DNA of 64,000 nt from Megalopta genalis (GCF_051020955.1 NC_135021.1:14241962-14305961), one strand, 5' to 3'. Positions 10,224-21,993 are shown, numbered from the stretch's first letter. Program-made: numbers and translations. Notes: generated by a model from the letters alone, not told the origin.

Positions 10224-12971
10224 TTAACTATGGTCCCAACGGAGAGATTTTCAATAACACACAAATGAAAATGAATCGTGAAAAACAATGACCGGCGTGC
10301 AAAGATTAATCGCCGCACCGTGCACACTTCTACGTAGAACGTTCTATCGCTGATCGATCGAGTCTTTTGTACATGCCATAGTCTGGCACGAGTGCTGTTC
10401 GACTCGTTTCGGCTGTCGGGTGGTAGAGAATAAAGCCGCGGTTCGGAGAAGTTCGGCACCCGTGCGGAACAGAATGATACTTTCGTTTCTGTTAAGATCG
10501 AACACGGGCCGGGATGAAATTCAAAGAACGCGGAAACACGGTCGGTTCCGTGTGCAACTCGTAAAGTTCGCTGCTATAAAATTCTAGATGTTTCCTAGTA
10601 GGTCGGCATAAATAAATCATGCGGACATGGAAATCGGGCGGGGAGCCGATCGGTGAAGGGCCGGGTTTTCGCCGGTAAGCGAATATATTCCTGGCGCGCG
10701 AGCCGACCGCGTGTACTTTTACCGATATAATCCGTGAATCGACTACGCATGAGCTTTTAAAGCGTCCACCGGGGGAACCGGAGAAATCATATACAAGAAG
10801 ATGCTCGTTAAACTTTCCGCATCCTGAGAGAAGAACCGGCCGCTGCCGGGAATACTGAAATAAACTCTGCATACAAATATCTGTTTTCCCTTCGAGTATC
10901 GACGCGATGCTGCAAACCTTCCGGAATTCTACCTGCTAACGCTCCTCCCGCCCCCGCCTGCTAGACGTCACGGATTCTACGATGCGGCAGCATCGCGTTA
11001 CTACATTTTCGATCGAACATGTTCGTACCTCGAAAAAGCGTATAAGCTATTTTAGCGCGCGACCCGCGGCGCGGCGACGGAACACAGGAGAGAGCAGCCG
11101 GTCGACAAAGGACGAAGATGTTCGCTCTCGTATTAAGCAACAACTACGCCGGGAAGGCGCGGATTTATCGGCACATCCGGCCGAGATTACTACACCCGGG
11201 CTCGAGGATATTTTTTAGTATTATGGATCAAGCTATCGTAAATCCGACACCATTTTTTTCACCTTATCTCCTCCCCCGGGCGCCGCTCGTTTCCTCGCTC
11301 GGCCTTCCGGGGACCAATGTCTCCTCCGCCCGATTAAACACCAGATTTAAGTAGTACTCGGCGAGTTTCTGGACCCGCGCGAAGACGACGCCGGAGCTAT
11401 CGGATCGTTCGATGCGGCTCGATCGTTCGGGCGGCCGGGAACGCTGCTGTTTCGTTTGAGTTTTCGAGTCGGAACGGAGATCATCTCGAATCGGCGTGAT
11501 CGGCAGTTTACGGGAAGAAATGAAAAACTGGGTCATCGACCTCCCGCCGGCGGATTTCACCGTGAATGGTACTATTCCAGGGAATGATTTACGCGGTATT
11601 AAAGTGCGTATCGGCACCGTTAAGCAAGAATGTAAAGAGACTGCTCTCCATCGACCCGTCCATCGCCGCGTATCGTAAAAGGGATAAAGGCCGGACGAAA
11701 CTGTGCTTTTCGTTGGTCCACGCTCGTCGTTCCTTCGCTTCGTATCGGCTAATATCAATGGATATAGGTCGCCGATAAGGGAATAAAACGTAACGAGAGG
11801 CGGGTCGTCGTCGTCGTCGTCGTTGACGTCGCGTCCTCCTAAAGACCGTCGCACAAACATCCCTCTAAACCGACGTATTTTTCGGAACGGCGTTGACTCT
11901 CCCGAAAAGGAGTCCGCGCGTTCTTAACCGTTTGATCGTCGAATCCGACTTATTCTTTATCGCGGCATCGACTCGACCAATTATTTTCGAATGCGATCGA
12001 ATCGGAGGTGCAAAGCGGCGCAAAACGCGAGCGTCCTAAATTAAAATTTAACGCGAACGTGGCATTCGGGCGACCCCGATAAAAAATTGAGCTTTCGTAA
12101 GTTGCCCGTGTGACGTATCGCGTGTACGCGTAACCTCGTTTCTCTGTTCCTTTCTAATACGTGGCGAAACTTTCCGAGCTGATGCAAAATTAAATCGAGA
12201 TTTTTCTATAAATCTGATCCGAGCGACCGCCCAACCTTTTGTTTACCGTGCATGAACGATCTTTTGACTCTCGTTTTCTTTTTTTCAGAAATTAATCGTG
12301 TTCTTATCATTTGCGTGGAAGTAGGGGCGAAATGCCATGAATAGGATGTATATCGGGCGGAACATATTTTTGTTATCTTCTCCTAAACGAAAGAGTCCCA
12401 ATCGTAGGAATTCTCCCCCAATTATAAGCAATTCGGAAATTCGCTTGAGACTGCTTTCGCGTAGAACTTTTCCGCGCGTGCGAGCAAAGAAAGCTCGTCT
12501 TTCGGGGACATTTCGTCGTTCAGGATGTCCGACCCATAGTAACGCGACCAATCCGACGTTTCGGGGGAAACTTGAGCATCCGGCAAGGAACTTCGGTAAT
12601 TCGCTCTCTTGCCCTGTTTCTCCGAAGAGGGTGGAAACTGTCGCGACTCCTCGGTTGCCGGCTTGATTTCATTTACGAGCCGTGTATCACGTATCTATCG
12701 GAGGCCTAACTTCGTGTTTTCTCCCGATACCGTATTAACGCGAGGGTGCACTGTTTTGCTCGCGATCGGATTATCGTACAACGCAGCGTGATCTCGACTA
12801 ACGCGTTTCATTTTGCTTGCGAAGACTGGCACGTTTCTGTTTACCGCGTAAAGAGAACCGTGTTGCACCCGCTCTGCGAGGGCTACCGTATTTTATATTT
12901 ACTAGGAAAAAACTGTTACGTTTCAGTTTCTTTCATGCATAATTCACAACATTTAATTGGTCTCTTCTTAA
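10224..12971. other. Long GC-rich stretch without a convincing gene
   Basis: CpG-rich, with open frames up to 198 codons (11264-11860, minus) that overlap plus-strand frames. The long minus frame runs through a GTC/GAC trinucleotide tract (about 11806-11824), which encodes an Asp run. No domain, signal peptide or donor-acceptor pair stands out. It could hold untranslated or regulatory sequence. Confidence 0.4.
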
Positions 12972-13214
12972 CACGCTCGCTACGAGCGTCGCACCATGTG
13001 TGGCGACCACGATTTTCTATTTCACGTAAAGAACATGAAATGAACAATGTGAATATAATTATTGAAAATTGTAACGCGTGGCACGATATTTCGAGAATTT
13101 ATAGCTGCTCTTTGACGACATTTTTATCATATTTTATGAGAGTACGATGTATTTGATACGATAAATGCAATAAATTTAACTACGTACGCCGGTGATTCTG
13201 CAAGCGAACGTATT
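12972..13214. mobile_element. TTAA-bounded element (CACGCTCGCTACGAGCG end)
   Basis: TTAA lies at 12968-12971 and 13215-13218. Bases from about 13021 to the right end align with 61943-62132 (shared TTTCACGTAAAGAACAT and GATATTTCGAGAATTTAT), so two dispersed copies exist. The left end contains the palindromes CGCTCGCTACGAGCG and GTCGCACCATGTGTGGCGAC. The right end CAAGCGAACG is roughly the inverse of the left. Confidence 0.6.
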
Positions 13215-13218
13215 TTAA

Positions 13219-13370
13219 AGCGCGATAACTTTTTTAAAATTGGATGAAGAAAATGACATGAATTTTTTTTAAATGATATAGCGGGACTAGTCTACCAGAC
13301 GACGACGAAAATACTTTTTTTAAATTTTGCTATTACTTGGAATAACAAAAAATACATAAAAAGTAAAAAA
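13219..13370. mobile_element. Fragment of the Tc1-type foldback element
   Basis: The segment GCGATAACTTTTTTAAAATT, then GGACTAGTCTACCAGACGA and AATTTTGCTATTACTTGGAA, matches the left arm seen at 704-830. Its own terminus is missing where it abuts the TTAA of the preceding element. Confidence 0.65.
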
Positions 13371-14920
13371 TGTTGAAAAAGTTTGCTTCGAAACAAAAAA
13401 TCATAACATACAGAAAAGATTGCAGAGAAGAGAAAAATTTATTATTAACGATGTCTAAAGATATTATCCCAAGAGAACGCGTTGTCTATCATAAAATCAT
13501 TATTAAACAAACAATCTGTTCCTGCGTTCTGGTTACAATTGCATTGATTTAATTAAAGAACTAATTTGATTAACTTATTTAATGCAACATTCTATGCAGC
13601 AAGGAACGAAACACGCTATCTTCCGCAGCAAGTAGCGAAACGTTTTATTCTTCGCGGCTAAAACTGATCCGTGCTAGTTTTCATGGCAGACTGCTGAAAC
13701 GTGCCAGTCTCCTCCGCGAAAGAGCAAACGTGTTACTTTTCGTAACACAATCTCTCGTCAGATCCTTGGAAAATCGCCCGAAAGAAGTTCGAAGGTATCG
13801 CGTTCGCAATGACATTTTCATTTGCAATCGGTGCCGTGCTTACCGCGGCTCCTCAAGAACACGTTGGCCCGTTGGACGACGAGATCCCGACGACGGACAG
13901 TTTCCCGACGGAGTTCCCGCGAAAATGGCTGCAAACTGGAAAGTACTCGGTTGTACCGTAATTGCGTGTCGGCAACTTTTCTCTCCGCGGCGGGACGTAA
14001 ACCGCTTACGTAAACCGTTCCCATTTAATAGCGCGCGCAAATTACACGAGACCGCCGCGCGCGTCTTTCGATTGTTTCGTGGCCTCCGTCGACGCGAACC
14101 GCTCGGTTCGAAACGCCGTCGATTCGAAAAGAGACGGCGAATCCCGGCGTCCCGTTTCGGGAGACACTTCCCGCGTGGCGGAGACGCGAGCCGGAACTTT
14201 GTTCGTCCAACGATTACAGGTTCCCGCCGCGTCGCTTCCCATTCGTTCGGCGCGGAATTACCGTCGCTCAATGCGAAAGTTGCCGAAACAAACTTTGATA
14301 ATATCGTTGGATCGACTTCGCGGGGGGAACGGGGGAGGCGGAAACTTGCGATGCGTTCGATGGATACGTAATTGAATAGCAAAAGGAGGAGATCGGATGA
14401 AGGGATAGGTTCGTTTTAGGGGTTAATAAAGTCGGCGGCGTCGACGTCGGCGTCGGCGGAGGGTGCCAAAGCGGGGGATGATGGCGGACGGTGGGAGCAG
14501 GAGCGCAGCGTCGCGCCAACGACGCAGGTAATGCATACTAGGTACAGGAAGTAAAATTTCATCCGATGAATTAATTATAAACTATGCTCGACATCTCGCG
14601 CTCGGCTCAAGCAATTACCATGAATATGAAGCGCGCTCCATCGGGCTCGTGGGAGGAGCCGGAGACGGCAGCGGCTCACTTTCCGAACGATAATATCGGT
14701 AATTTCATTTAGGTACCTGGCATTCCATCACTTTCCTCGATAACACGGTTAACACGTTTCTCAATGGTTCAACGAGGTCCGAACGGACCAAGAAATCTAC
14801 GACCGACTAGTGAAACCGTTCACTGTGGGCTGACCAATTGCCGCGTCTTTGGTTCGTATTGTCTTGCATTTGTATCGTTTTCGGGCATGATTAACGTTAT
14901 ATTTGTCGAATAAATCATAT
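13371..14920. other. AT-rich then GC-rich DNA, no gene recognised
   Basis: 13.7-14.5 kb is GC-rich, with overlapping frames on both strands (13730-14371 plus, 13840-14382 minus). At 14749 a TTAA is followed by CACGTTTCTCAATGG and the near-palindrome GGTCCGAACGGACC (14776-14789). That is the layout of the TTAA elements, but no convincing right end is found. Confidence 0.4.
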
Positions 14921-15055
14921 CAAATTCTTTCAGACTTTTAGTTCGTTTATTTTTGGACATAAAATTCTTTCAGTCTTTTACCTGGTTTATTTTTGGACAT
15001 AAAATTCTTTCAGTCTTTTACCTGGTTTATTTTCGAATAAGAAAATTCTTTTATC
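14921..15055. repeat. 40 bp tandem repeat, about 3.4 copies
   Basis: AAATTCTTTCAG with its following TTTA-TTTTTGGACATA sequence starts at 14921, 14961 and 15001, with a decayed fourth copy at about 15041. AT-rich and non-coding in appearance. Confidence 0.85.
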
Positions 15056-15271
15056 TTTTTATTTTATTTATCTCTAACGCTAGATACGCTCAATTTTTGG
15101 ATGAGGTGCATAGACCAGCCGATGTTTATTTCGACACGGGTGGCTACCTTTAAGGTTAGGATAAGGTGTTTGGAGAAATTGATGTTAGGATGCCTCGTAT
15201 AACTTTGTTAGAAAAGAGCGGTTAAGATATATCTTGGTGGGTTATACCAACTACTCGTTCGAAACAGGAGA

Positions 15272-15726
15272 TGTAAATGATTAAACTTGAAACCAAAGAA
15301 AACTGGTAAAAACTAATTTATTACGCGTTGAGTTTTACAACAGTAAGCGAGTGTTCGCGGACTCTAACGCGCTCTCAGTTTTTCGCAATGAATCGGCGGG
15401 GGCTTCCGACTTTAGGTTGTTACCTAGCAGATTGCTCGAAGGAGAATTGAACTCGATCTTACTAACGTTTACGCGTCGACGAATGTCTCGAAACTAGCCC
15501 AATTCCCGGTCGCGTTCGAGCCCTTTATATAGCCAGATTTTTGTGGAAAAATGGTAGTGGGGGTGTACCTATGTGGTCCGATTCCAGAAACGTTCGTCGT
15601 CGTATCCCCTCGGAGGTACTCGACTCGCGATATACAAAATGAACCCCCGGCTGGCTGGCGCTAATCTGGCGTATGCCTTCAGGAAGGAATATAAAAAATA
15701 CGTGGGAAGATTCTCCGTACGTTACA
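15272..15726 (-). mobile_element. Possible solo LTR on the minus strand
   Basis: Read on the minus strand the block begins TGTAACGTACGG and ends ATCATTTACA, giving TG...CA ends with a five-base inverted terminus. It holds a strong TATA box, CTATATAAAGGG (15521-15532), and about 200 bp downstream an AATAAA (15317-15322), the order expected in an LTR. The flanks GGAGA and AGACA do not form a clean duplication. Borders are therefore uncertain, and an ordinary promoter is the alternative. Confidence 0.35.
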
Positions 15727-15901
15727 AGACATTTATTCTGATTTTGTAACGAGTCTTATTGTGATATTTGTCGCAAGTAACGCATGCATCGAATAAATAA
15801 CTCATAAATATATCAAAACAATCTGAATAATCGTAAATTACAAAATTAGTGACCAGTTGTTTCGACGGGTTCCGTGAACCAAGTACGAAATGGAAAGGAT
15901 T

Positions 15902-16305
15902 TGTAGCGGCACACGGTCGGCGACCGTAATAACCATAAAACTGTCCGCTTGCAGATGTCAAGGGGTCGACGGAGAGAAAACGTCCTTGACGTTTGCAAGA
16001 ACCGGAAATTCCTTTGTCTCTTTATTTTTTATCACTGCCAGATGTACTGCATGCCTGGTCGCGGAGAAAGCCGCCGGCCGCGCACCGCTACCTGACCGAA
16101 CGGCCAGCGCGCCCCTACAGCGAGGGTTCATCGATGGCTGTCTCCCCCGCCAAACTAAACGGGGGTAAAAGAAGACAGCGAGTCCCCCAAAACAGGCGTG
16201 GCCTTTTTGGGGGACGTAATATAAATAAGAGACCCCAGTCAGTCGAGCAGTCAGTCAGTCAACGAGCGAGTCGGTACTTTTCAGTTTAGTTTTTCTGCGC
16301 CCACA
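15902..16305 (+). mobile_element. Solo LTR, 404 bp, with GATT target duplication
   Basis: The block begins TGTAGCGGCAC and ends CGCCCACA, and is flanked by GATT at 15898-15901 and 16306-16309. TG...CA ends with a perfect 4 bp duplication indicate an LTR retrotransposon, most in keeping with Ty3/gypsy-like integration. No internal coding region lies alongside, so it is a solo LTR left by recombination. It keeps a core promoter near its right end. A separate TTAA element sits only 2 bp beyond the right GATT. Confidence 0.7.
16220..16262 (+). promoter_or_regulatory. TATA box plus initiator inside the solo LTR
   Basis: TATAAAT starts at 16220. The initiator-like TCAGTCAGTC starts at 16251, with its first A at 16253, 33 bases downstream and at the usual spacing. 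A further TCAGTC starts at 16239. This would mark the U3/R boundary of the LTR. Whether it still fires is unknown. Confidence 0.55.
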
Positions 16306-16311
16306 GATTAA

Positions 16312-16552
16312 CACGTTCCGTGCCGAGCTTTTTTTACTCGAATCTTCACACTTTGATATTTTACTAAAACTTGATGTATTACGTGCAATTATTAATTCTC
16401 GTACGCATAACAACGTAACAAAAACTTATCAACGCCCATTCTTGCGGTGGAAATTGATTCTTCGGTTCTAAATTTCTTGTAAACAATTTGTTCAGTTCAC
16501 TAAGTAAACATGCAAGCGTGTACCATCGATGGTACACGTGGCACGGAACGTG
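16312..16552. mobile_element. TTAA-bounded element with perfect 13 bp inverted ends
   Basis: TTAA lies at 16308-16311 and 16553-16556. The ends are CACGTTCCGTGCC and GGCACGGAACGTG. Next to the right end is the perfect 20 bp palindrome GTGTACCATCGATGGTACAC. The 241 bp body is AT-rich and has no coding capacity. It is a piggyBac-type non-autonomous element inserted beside the solo LTR. Confidence 0.8.
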
Positions 16553-16556
16553 TTAA

Positions 16557-18015
16557 ACAGTATTATTCGATAAATGTAACCTCGACTTCGCAGTAGCCTC
16601 TCCGTTCCACGTACACTTTGGCACAGTAGCCGAAAAAAGAACTTCCTTCCTCTTTTTCACCATTTTCCCCTCTATCCTGCTTTCCACGAACAATTTGTTG
16701 ATCATTGGAATTGCTCCGGTATTCTGCCGGACGCGCATTGTACCGCTGTTCGTACCTTCGATGTCGCGTGTTTCTTCGGGATTTTGAATCGCGCGACGTT
16801 GAAAGTTCGCCGCGCCCGAAAGAGAATTCGGCGGACAATGAGCGGCGTGACAGCGCGCGCGACCGCGAGTAATTAAAATCGATGAAAATCGATGCAGCCC
16901 CGGCCGGTAGAGAACACAACGGACGTGGACGGGGCCCAGCGCGGACGGTGGAAATTTTATTCGCGGGCATTTTACGTTCGGCGAAACTGCACGCCGCGCG
17001 CCGGCTGGTTTCGTTCTGTTTACCGAAAACCAAACACCGGGGCGCTCGGATGCTCTTTCTTCGTGGCACGTTTTCAACTATAACGATCGGCGGGTAGTAT
17101 TTTCTGCTCGGGCGAGCCGCGGTTTACCTTGCAATAAGAGCGCGCACGAGCCCATCCGGCGGAGTTATATGCCTGACTTTTGGGACGCATTCGAGACGTA
17201 TCCGGGACGTATGTTTGCCGACACATTACACGTGGCTCCCGGTTGGCTCCGTCCGCTTGCGCCCGCTTACGCCCGCCTCCGCTCGCGGAAGGATAACCCG
17301 AACCGCCGAATCGTGCGTGCACCCCGCGCTTAACCTGTGTATCTTCCGTATTATTTGTTCAGGGCTCCATGCGCTCTCCGTGACGTACACATTGTATTTG
17401 TACACGCTCGAACGTCAAACACGTGCACACCGCTGGTCCCGTGTATACTGTACGCGATATTATGTGGGGCAAATGCGCGGGCAAATTAACGTTATTTAGC
17501 GCGGAACGCGATCATTGGCTCGCGAGCACTCCAAAGAATGCACCCACCCCTTCGGCCCTCCGCCCTCCGGCCTCACCCTCCCCGCTGCGACCCCGTCCTC
17601 GCGCCGCGCCGTTCGCGCTTTATTAAATTCACTGCCGTTCCAAGAAGCGGGCTCCCGCGAGCAAGATCTGCTAATACGGAAGAAGTAACATTAAAAACAC
17701 CGTGTTGCAGCTTAATGCAGCCTTAACGCGGCTCGCATAACTGCCGGCCGGCACGTGAACCGTCAGGCTAAAAATAAAGGGCTCCCGGATCGTAAAGTGT
17801 CCTGAACACCGCATATACCGGGTGTTACCCGGTGTTGCGCGCCGGGCTACCGGTTCTCCCCGTAAACGATAAGTACGCGGAAAAAATGAACGGGGATAAG
17901 CTGCTGTTGGTTTTTGTCTGCGCGCGTAATGGTCTATGGAAATTTTCTACGATCGTGGTATTCTTTTTAGAGGGCAGCCCGTTGGATCTTTCGAATGGCG
18001 CGACGCGTTTCTTTT
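16557..18015. other. GC-rich DNA, no gene recognised
   Basis: Overlapping frames on both strands (16553-17077 minus in two phases, 16882-17499 plus). A pyrimidine-rich run rich in CCC lies at about 17535-17605. No signal peptide, domain motif or exon boundary set is apparent. Confidence 0.4.
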
Positions 18016-18190
18016 TATATCTTGTAGTTCTTGCGTCCGTGCGTTAGCACATTTGCATCGCAAGGGAACGCGAAATATAACGTACTGATAAGACGTTTCT
18101 TTGACTTAACTTGATAAACCTTTCTCGACGATCGATCACGAGCCGCTCCGGCCGAAAGAGAGAAACGATAAACGCTTACTTTAGGGCAAG
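18016..18190 (-). repeat. Diverged duplicate block, copy 1
   Basis: This block is homologous to 19866-20042, with about two-thirds identical bases by eye. On the minus strand both copies start CCTAAAGTAAG and share an open phase ending KNYKI plus stop. The gaps between copies are whole codons, and both stop codons coincide. However, base changes fall mostly at first and second codon positions, which argues against protein constraint. The shared AAAGTAAG would also fit a splice donor with conserved intron start. Confidence 0.6.
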
Positions 18191-19865
18191 TGTGTCAATT
18201 ACTGTGCTCCACGCTGGCCACTGTGCCCTCCCGATATAATTTTACTTACATTTAAAAACAACGTTATTAAATTGAAGAGATTGAATGTTTTCAATAAACT
18301 TTGATCCGTCGTTTAGATAAGTGAATCAAGTCTCCACATTCTTAAGACCTATTTAGTGCGGAAAGTAATCCTTTATATAGAAATATACAAATTTCCTTGG
18401 TTTTTGTTGAAATATCAATACAAAATGTAAAACTTAATTTGTGTTTGTAATTATTCACGGTAGTGTAAGTGATCTATTTTAACTGAGTCATTCTGTATAT
18501 TTGAAAAAAGAACTTAACAAAATATCATATTTATATATTTCTATATTAGAAATAACAGAAGATACAAATATGCAAATGTAATAATTTGTCAAATTTTCGT
18601 TTAGATATCAGGAACAATGTAATAGTTACTTTGAGTCTATAATTATGCACAGCACTGTATGTCAAGTATTATAATATATTATACTATATTCACTGTAAAA
18701 TATTATATATAGTAATATATGTGTAGTAGTACATATTATATATTATATATATTATTGTATATTAAATATATATATATAATATATACTACTATAATATATT
18801 ATAATACAGTGACTATAGTGAATATAGTATAATATACTATATATACGTATATATATAGCGCGCATATTATATATATATACTATAGTCTCACTATATTATA
18901 ATATATTATAGATTATAGTAGATTATACTAGATATAATGGATATGTTGTAAATATACGTCTGCAACAGTGAAAAGATTAAATTTCTGGTAATGGTTTGAT
19001 GTGTTTTTGCCTTGATCTTCTTAAAAAACTTAAGAAGATGAAAGCTAAGATGAAAAAGATACGAAAATGGTACTTTCCAAAACAAAAGAATGAACTATTG
19101 TGTTCGTAAAGCTTTACCAAATTACAGAAAAACATTGATATAATCGACTTCCTAGATATACCTTTTTGCTTAAAGCAATTCAGTAACCGAAACAAATTTA
19201 TGTTTTGTTTCCGTTACTATGCACTGTAATTGGATTAAGTTTTCCTGTATTTTCCGATGCTTGCGTTTATTACTCAGCAAAAAACTCCCACGGAAAGCAA
19301 CGCGTTACATCTAACTTTACTTTCTTCGTCCGTGAAATGTGTGTACGGTACACGTGATTTTCTTTCCTTTTATGAATAATATCGTAAGTACTAAAAAACA
19401 TGAATAATAAATCGTGCTAAATAATTTAATACGGAAACTTTATGTTTTTACGTTTTTGTTGTAGGATTATTTACCTGGAACTGATCACAGAAATTTACAG
19501 AGTAATTAAATCAGGTATACGGAAATTGACACAAAGTAATTAAATCAGGTACAAAGAGTAATTAAATTAGTGTACTGAAATTGACGCAGAAATTGATTAG
19601 AAAATGTTCAGCAACTGAGACATAGTAATTAACTTTTCATGTTTTTGTGGGCACGCAGTAGCTCGCTTAAAAGCTGTTACACATATTTTGTTAAACATTT
19701 CGCGTTGTTTATATATTTCAATTGCGAAGAAACTCGTACTTATATAAAACACGCCGGCACATAATTGAAATATTCTAAGAAGTGCGATATAGATAAAAAA
19801 GAGTATTTAATTTGCCGAAATCTCCGAACGTCAGTTTAATAGGCACAGTAATCGATACACTTACC
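18191..19865. other. AT-rich DNA with a TA-rich palindromic core
   Basis: About 18660-18950 is dominated by TATA/ATAT runs that fold on themselves; for example TATTCACTGT near 18687 is mirrored by ACAGTGACTATAGTGAATA near 18805. Short repeated pieces such as AGTAATTAAATCAGGTA occur near 19500-19560. This lies between the two copies of the duplicate block. Confidence 0.5.
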
Positions 19866-20042
19866 CTATATCTTATAATTCTTGTATCCGTGGATCGGCA
19901 CATTTTCATTGCAAGATAACATGAGATATAACGATCCGACAAGTTGTTTCTTTGATTTTATTTTCCGATAAACGCTTCTCGCCGAACGATCGAGTTCCGA
20001 TCGACTTCGTCCGAGAGAGAAAAACAATTCACTTACTTTAGG
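19866..20042 (-). repeat. Diverged duplicate block, copy 2
   Basis: Partner of 18016-18190. Here the minus-strand frame is open much further upstream, to about 20465 (199 codons), ending HGYKNYKI. The upstream part has no recognisable domain and is in GC-rich DNA. I treat the frame as unproven and record the duplication as the real observation. Confidence 0.6.
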
Positions 20043-21311
20043 TGTTGCCGGAGCATTCGGGACAGCGGGCGATTTTGTCCCGGAACGATTCTGACGAGAT
20101 CGACTTTCGGCCGGCAAGGTGGAGGCAACTTGCTCGATTTCGTTCGAGCTCCCGCCGTCGAATAAGAAGGGAAAGATGAGGGCAAGAAGAGATCTCGTCC
20201 GAACAGGATTCAACGTCGTTCTCGGCGGGCATCCCCAATTATGCGACCACTCGAGTCGTTCCGTGTCCGACATAACCGTTTTCGGAAAGTGCCGTTCCAG
20301 CTTTTGCCCCGTAATTCTGACCGTAAATGTACACATGTAGACATAACAGGCTCCCCGGATTCGATACCGGCCCCGTGGAACTTTAGCCCCGAGTTTAAGG
20401 GGAAGAGGACTATTAGCCCGCATCAGGGTCGCTTCCGGTGGCGCACTTAACGCAATTACCGGCAAAACTCGCGCCCGAAGAACGGCTTTGCTCGTTGAAC
20501 CGGCCCCGACGAATAAAGAACATCGAACTTCTGTTCGAAGACCGACGATAACGAGTCTCTCCGTGTCCTATCTCGCGGAGACGGCCTCGGCAACCGCGAC
20601 TCGGAGCCCTTGATTACGCTCGAAAGAACTTATTACAGCCCGGTGACAAAAAGATAGGACGCTCCATTAATTTCGCCGAGGCACCCGGCGATCGAACTTG
20701 CTGGATTTTCAATAAAGAATCGACAAATATCCCACTGTCTGCTCTTTAGAACCGCGCGGAGGAACATTAATAACCGGAGTTTTAAGATATCGCTGTGTAG
20801 ACATTAATCTACGCCGAGGAGATCGCAACGGTGTTGCATCGATACTTAGCGGGAGAGCTACGACGACGCTAAGTCGCTTTCTGGCGCAGTCTCGGTCGGC
20901 GCAAGTGGTACAAGTAAATCATTAATCATAGTCGACGTTCGCAGCTCGAATGGATGCCGTCCGAAGAAACGTTCGAACCTCTCATCCCCGGTATATCGGT
21001 GAATTTGTTGTAAAGGACGGGCCATCTGTTAGCTTCTTTTCAACATTTATTTATTTATTCGCCGATTTATTCACGGGAAACTCCATTAGCAGACTATAAA
21101 GTGTAAATCATAGTAATGCACTGCAATTAATTCCACGACTACGTTGATTAGCACTTCGTCGAACATAATCATTTTCCTGACAGAACGCGAGGCAATTTTT
21201 CTTTCTTGTACGTCCACAATTACTTTCGTTTCTAGGCTTTCGTAACGGAAGAACGAAATTTTGCTTCTATTTCGAGTCTGATTCGTAGTTACAGCGCGAA
21301 GGGTGAAACCG
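20043..21311. other. GC-rich DNA, nothing recognised
   Basis: Apart from the minus-strand frame extending to about 20465, no coding signal is seen. A TTTATTTATTTATT run lies near 21045. Confidence 0.4.
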
Positions 21312-21429
21312 AGGTAAATTCTCCCTAATTGACGCTCGGATTGTATAGAAAAATGGACAATTTTGGAAGAGGAGATACGATTATCCATTTTTATGTACAA
21401 TCTGAGCGACAATTAGGGAGAATTCACTG
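21312..21429. mobile_element. Hairpin element, centre deleted (118 bp)
   Basis: The left arm (TAAATTCTCCCTAATTGACG, then AAAATGGACAATTTTGGAAG) is joined directly to the right arm (CCATTTTTATGTACAATCTG, then GGGAGAATTCACTG, then TA). The loop-proximal GAGCCTTGCGG part is lost, leaving a short perfect hairpin. Confidence 0.75.
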
Positions 21430-21516
21430 TATGTAGACATGATACTTAACAGAACAGCATTGTTGAATTATGGCTGAGGAGAAATTACAAAGACACAAGA
21501 TGTAACGATTGCTTAA

Positions 21517-21993
21517 CCCTTTCGCTACGGGCGGGTTCTCCACCGCGGTACTTCCGCTGAACGGAGCGCCGCGACATCACTGCACGCCACGCGACGCCGA
21601 TCGTCAGCGGGAGTACCGCGGCGGAGAACCCAAGCTGCTTGAATGTTTTCGTACGAAAAAATTTCTCTCCAAAGGGTATTTATAAATAAAGGGTATTCCA
21701 GGATATTTATAACGTCTTAGCATGCGCTCTTTAATTTACAGTATGAGAGGAAATAACATTATGCAATATAATGCATCTTATGGAAGGCCACTATAGTGGC
21801 CCATAGTACCTCAGTGGCATCTTATGAAAGGCCACTATAGTGGCCCGTAGTACCTCAGTGGCATCATACGAAAGGCCACTATAGTGGCCCGTAGTACCTC
21901 AGTGACATCTTATGGAGGGCCACTATAGTGGCCCGTAGTACCTCAGTGACATCTTATGGAGGGCCACTATAGTGGCCCGTAGTAGCGAAAGGG
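21517..21993. mobile_element. TTAA-bounded element carrying a 44 bp array and a 99 bp palindrome
   Basis: The ends CCCTTTCGCTACGGGC and GCCCGTAGTAGCGAAAGGG are inverted and flanked by TTAA (21513-21516 and 21994-21997). The left part is a 99 bp palindrome (21533-21631) whose 28 bp arms run from GGGTTCTCC to GCTGA and back to GGAGAACCC, matching at 26 of 28 positions. The right part is a five-copy 44 bp array. Confidence 0.75.
21774..21990. repeat. 44 bp tandem repeat, 5 copies
   Basis: GCCACTATAGTGGC begins at 21787, 21831, 21875, 21919 and 21963, exactly every 44 bases. Each copy centres on the perfect palindrome GGCCACTATAGTGGCC, followed by CGTAGTACCTCAGTG. The same palindrome recurs twice, again 44 bases apart, at 32564 and 32608. 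Confidence 0.95.

Noticed and set aside
11264..11860. 198-codon minus-strand frame with an Asp run
   Set aside because: The Asp run is a GTC/GAC triplet tract; overlapping plus frames and no domain.
19866..20465. 199-codon minus-strand frame
   Set aside because: Only its last about 57 codons are shared with the duplicate at 18016-18190, and changes there are mainly amino-acid-altering; kept as a duplication, not a gene.
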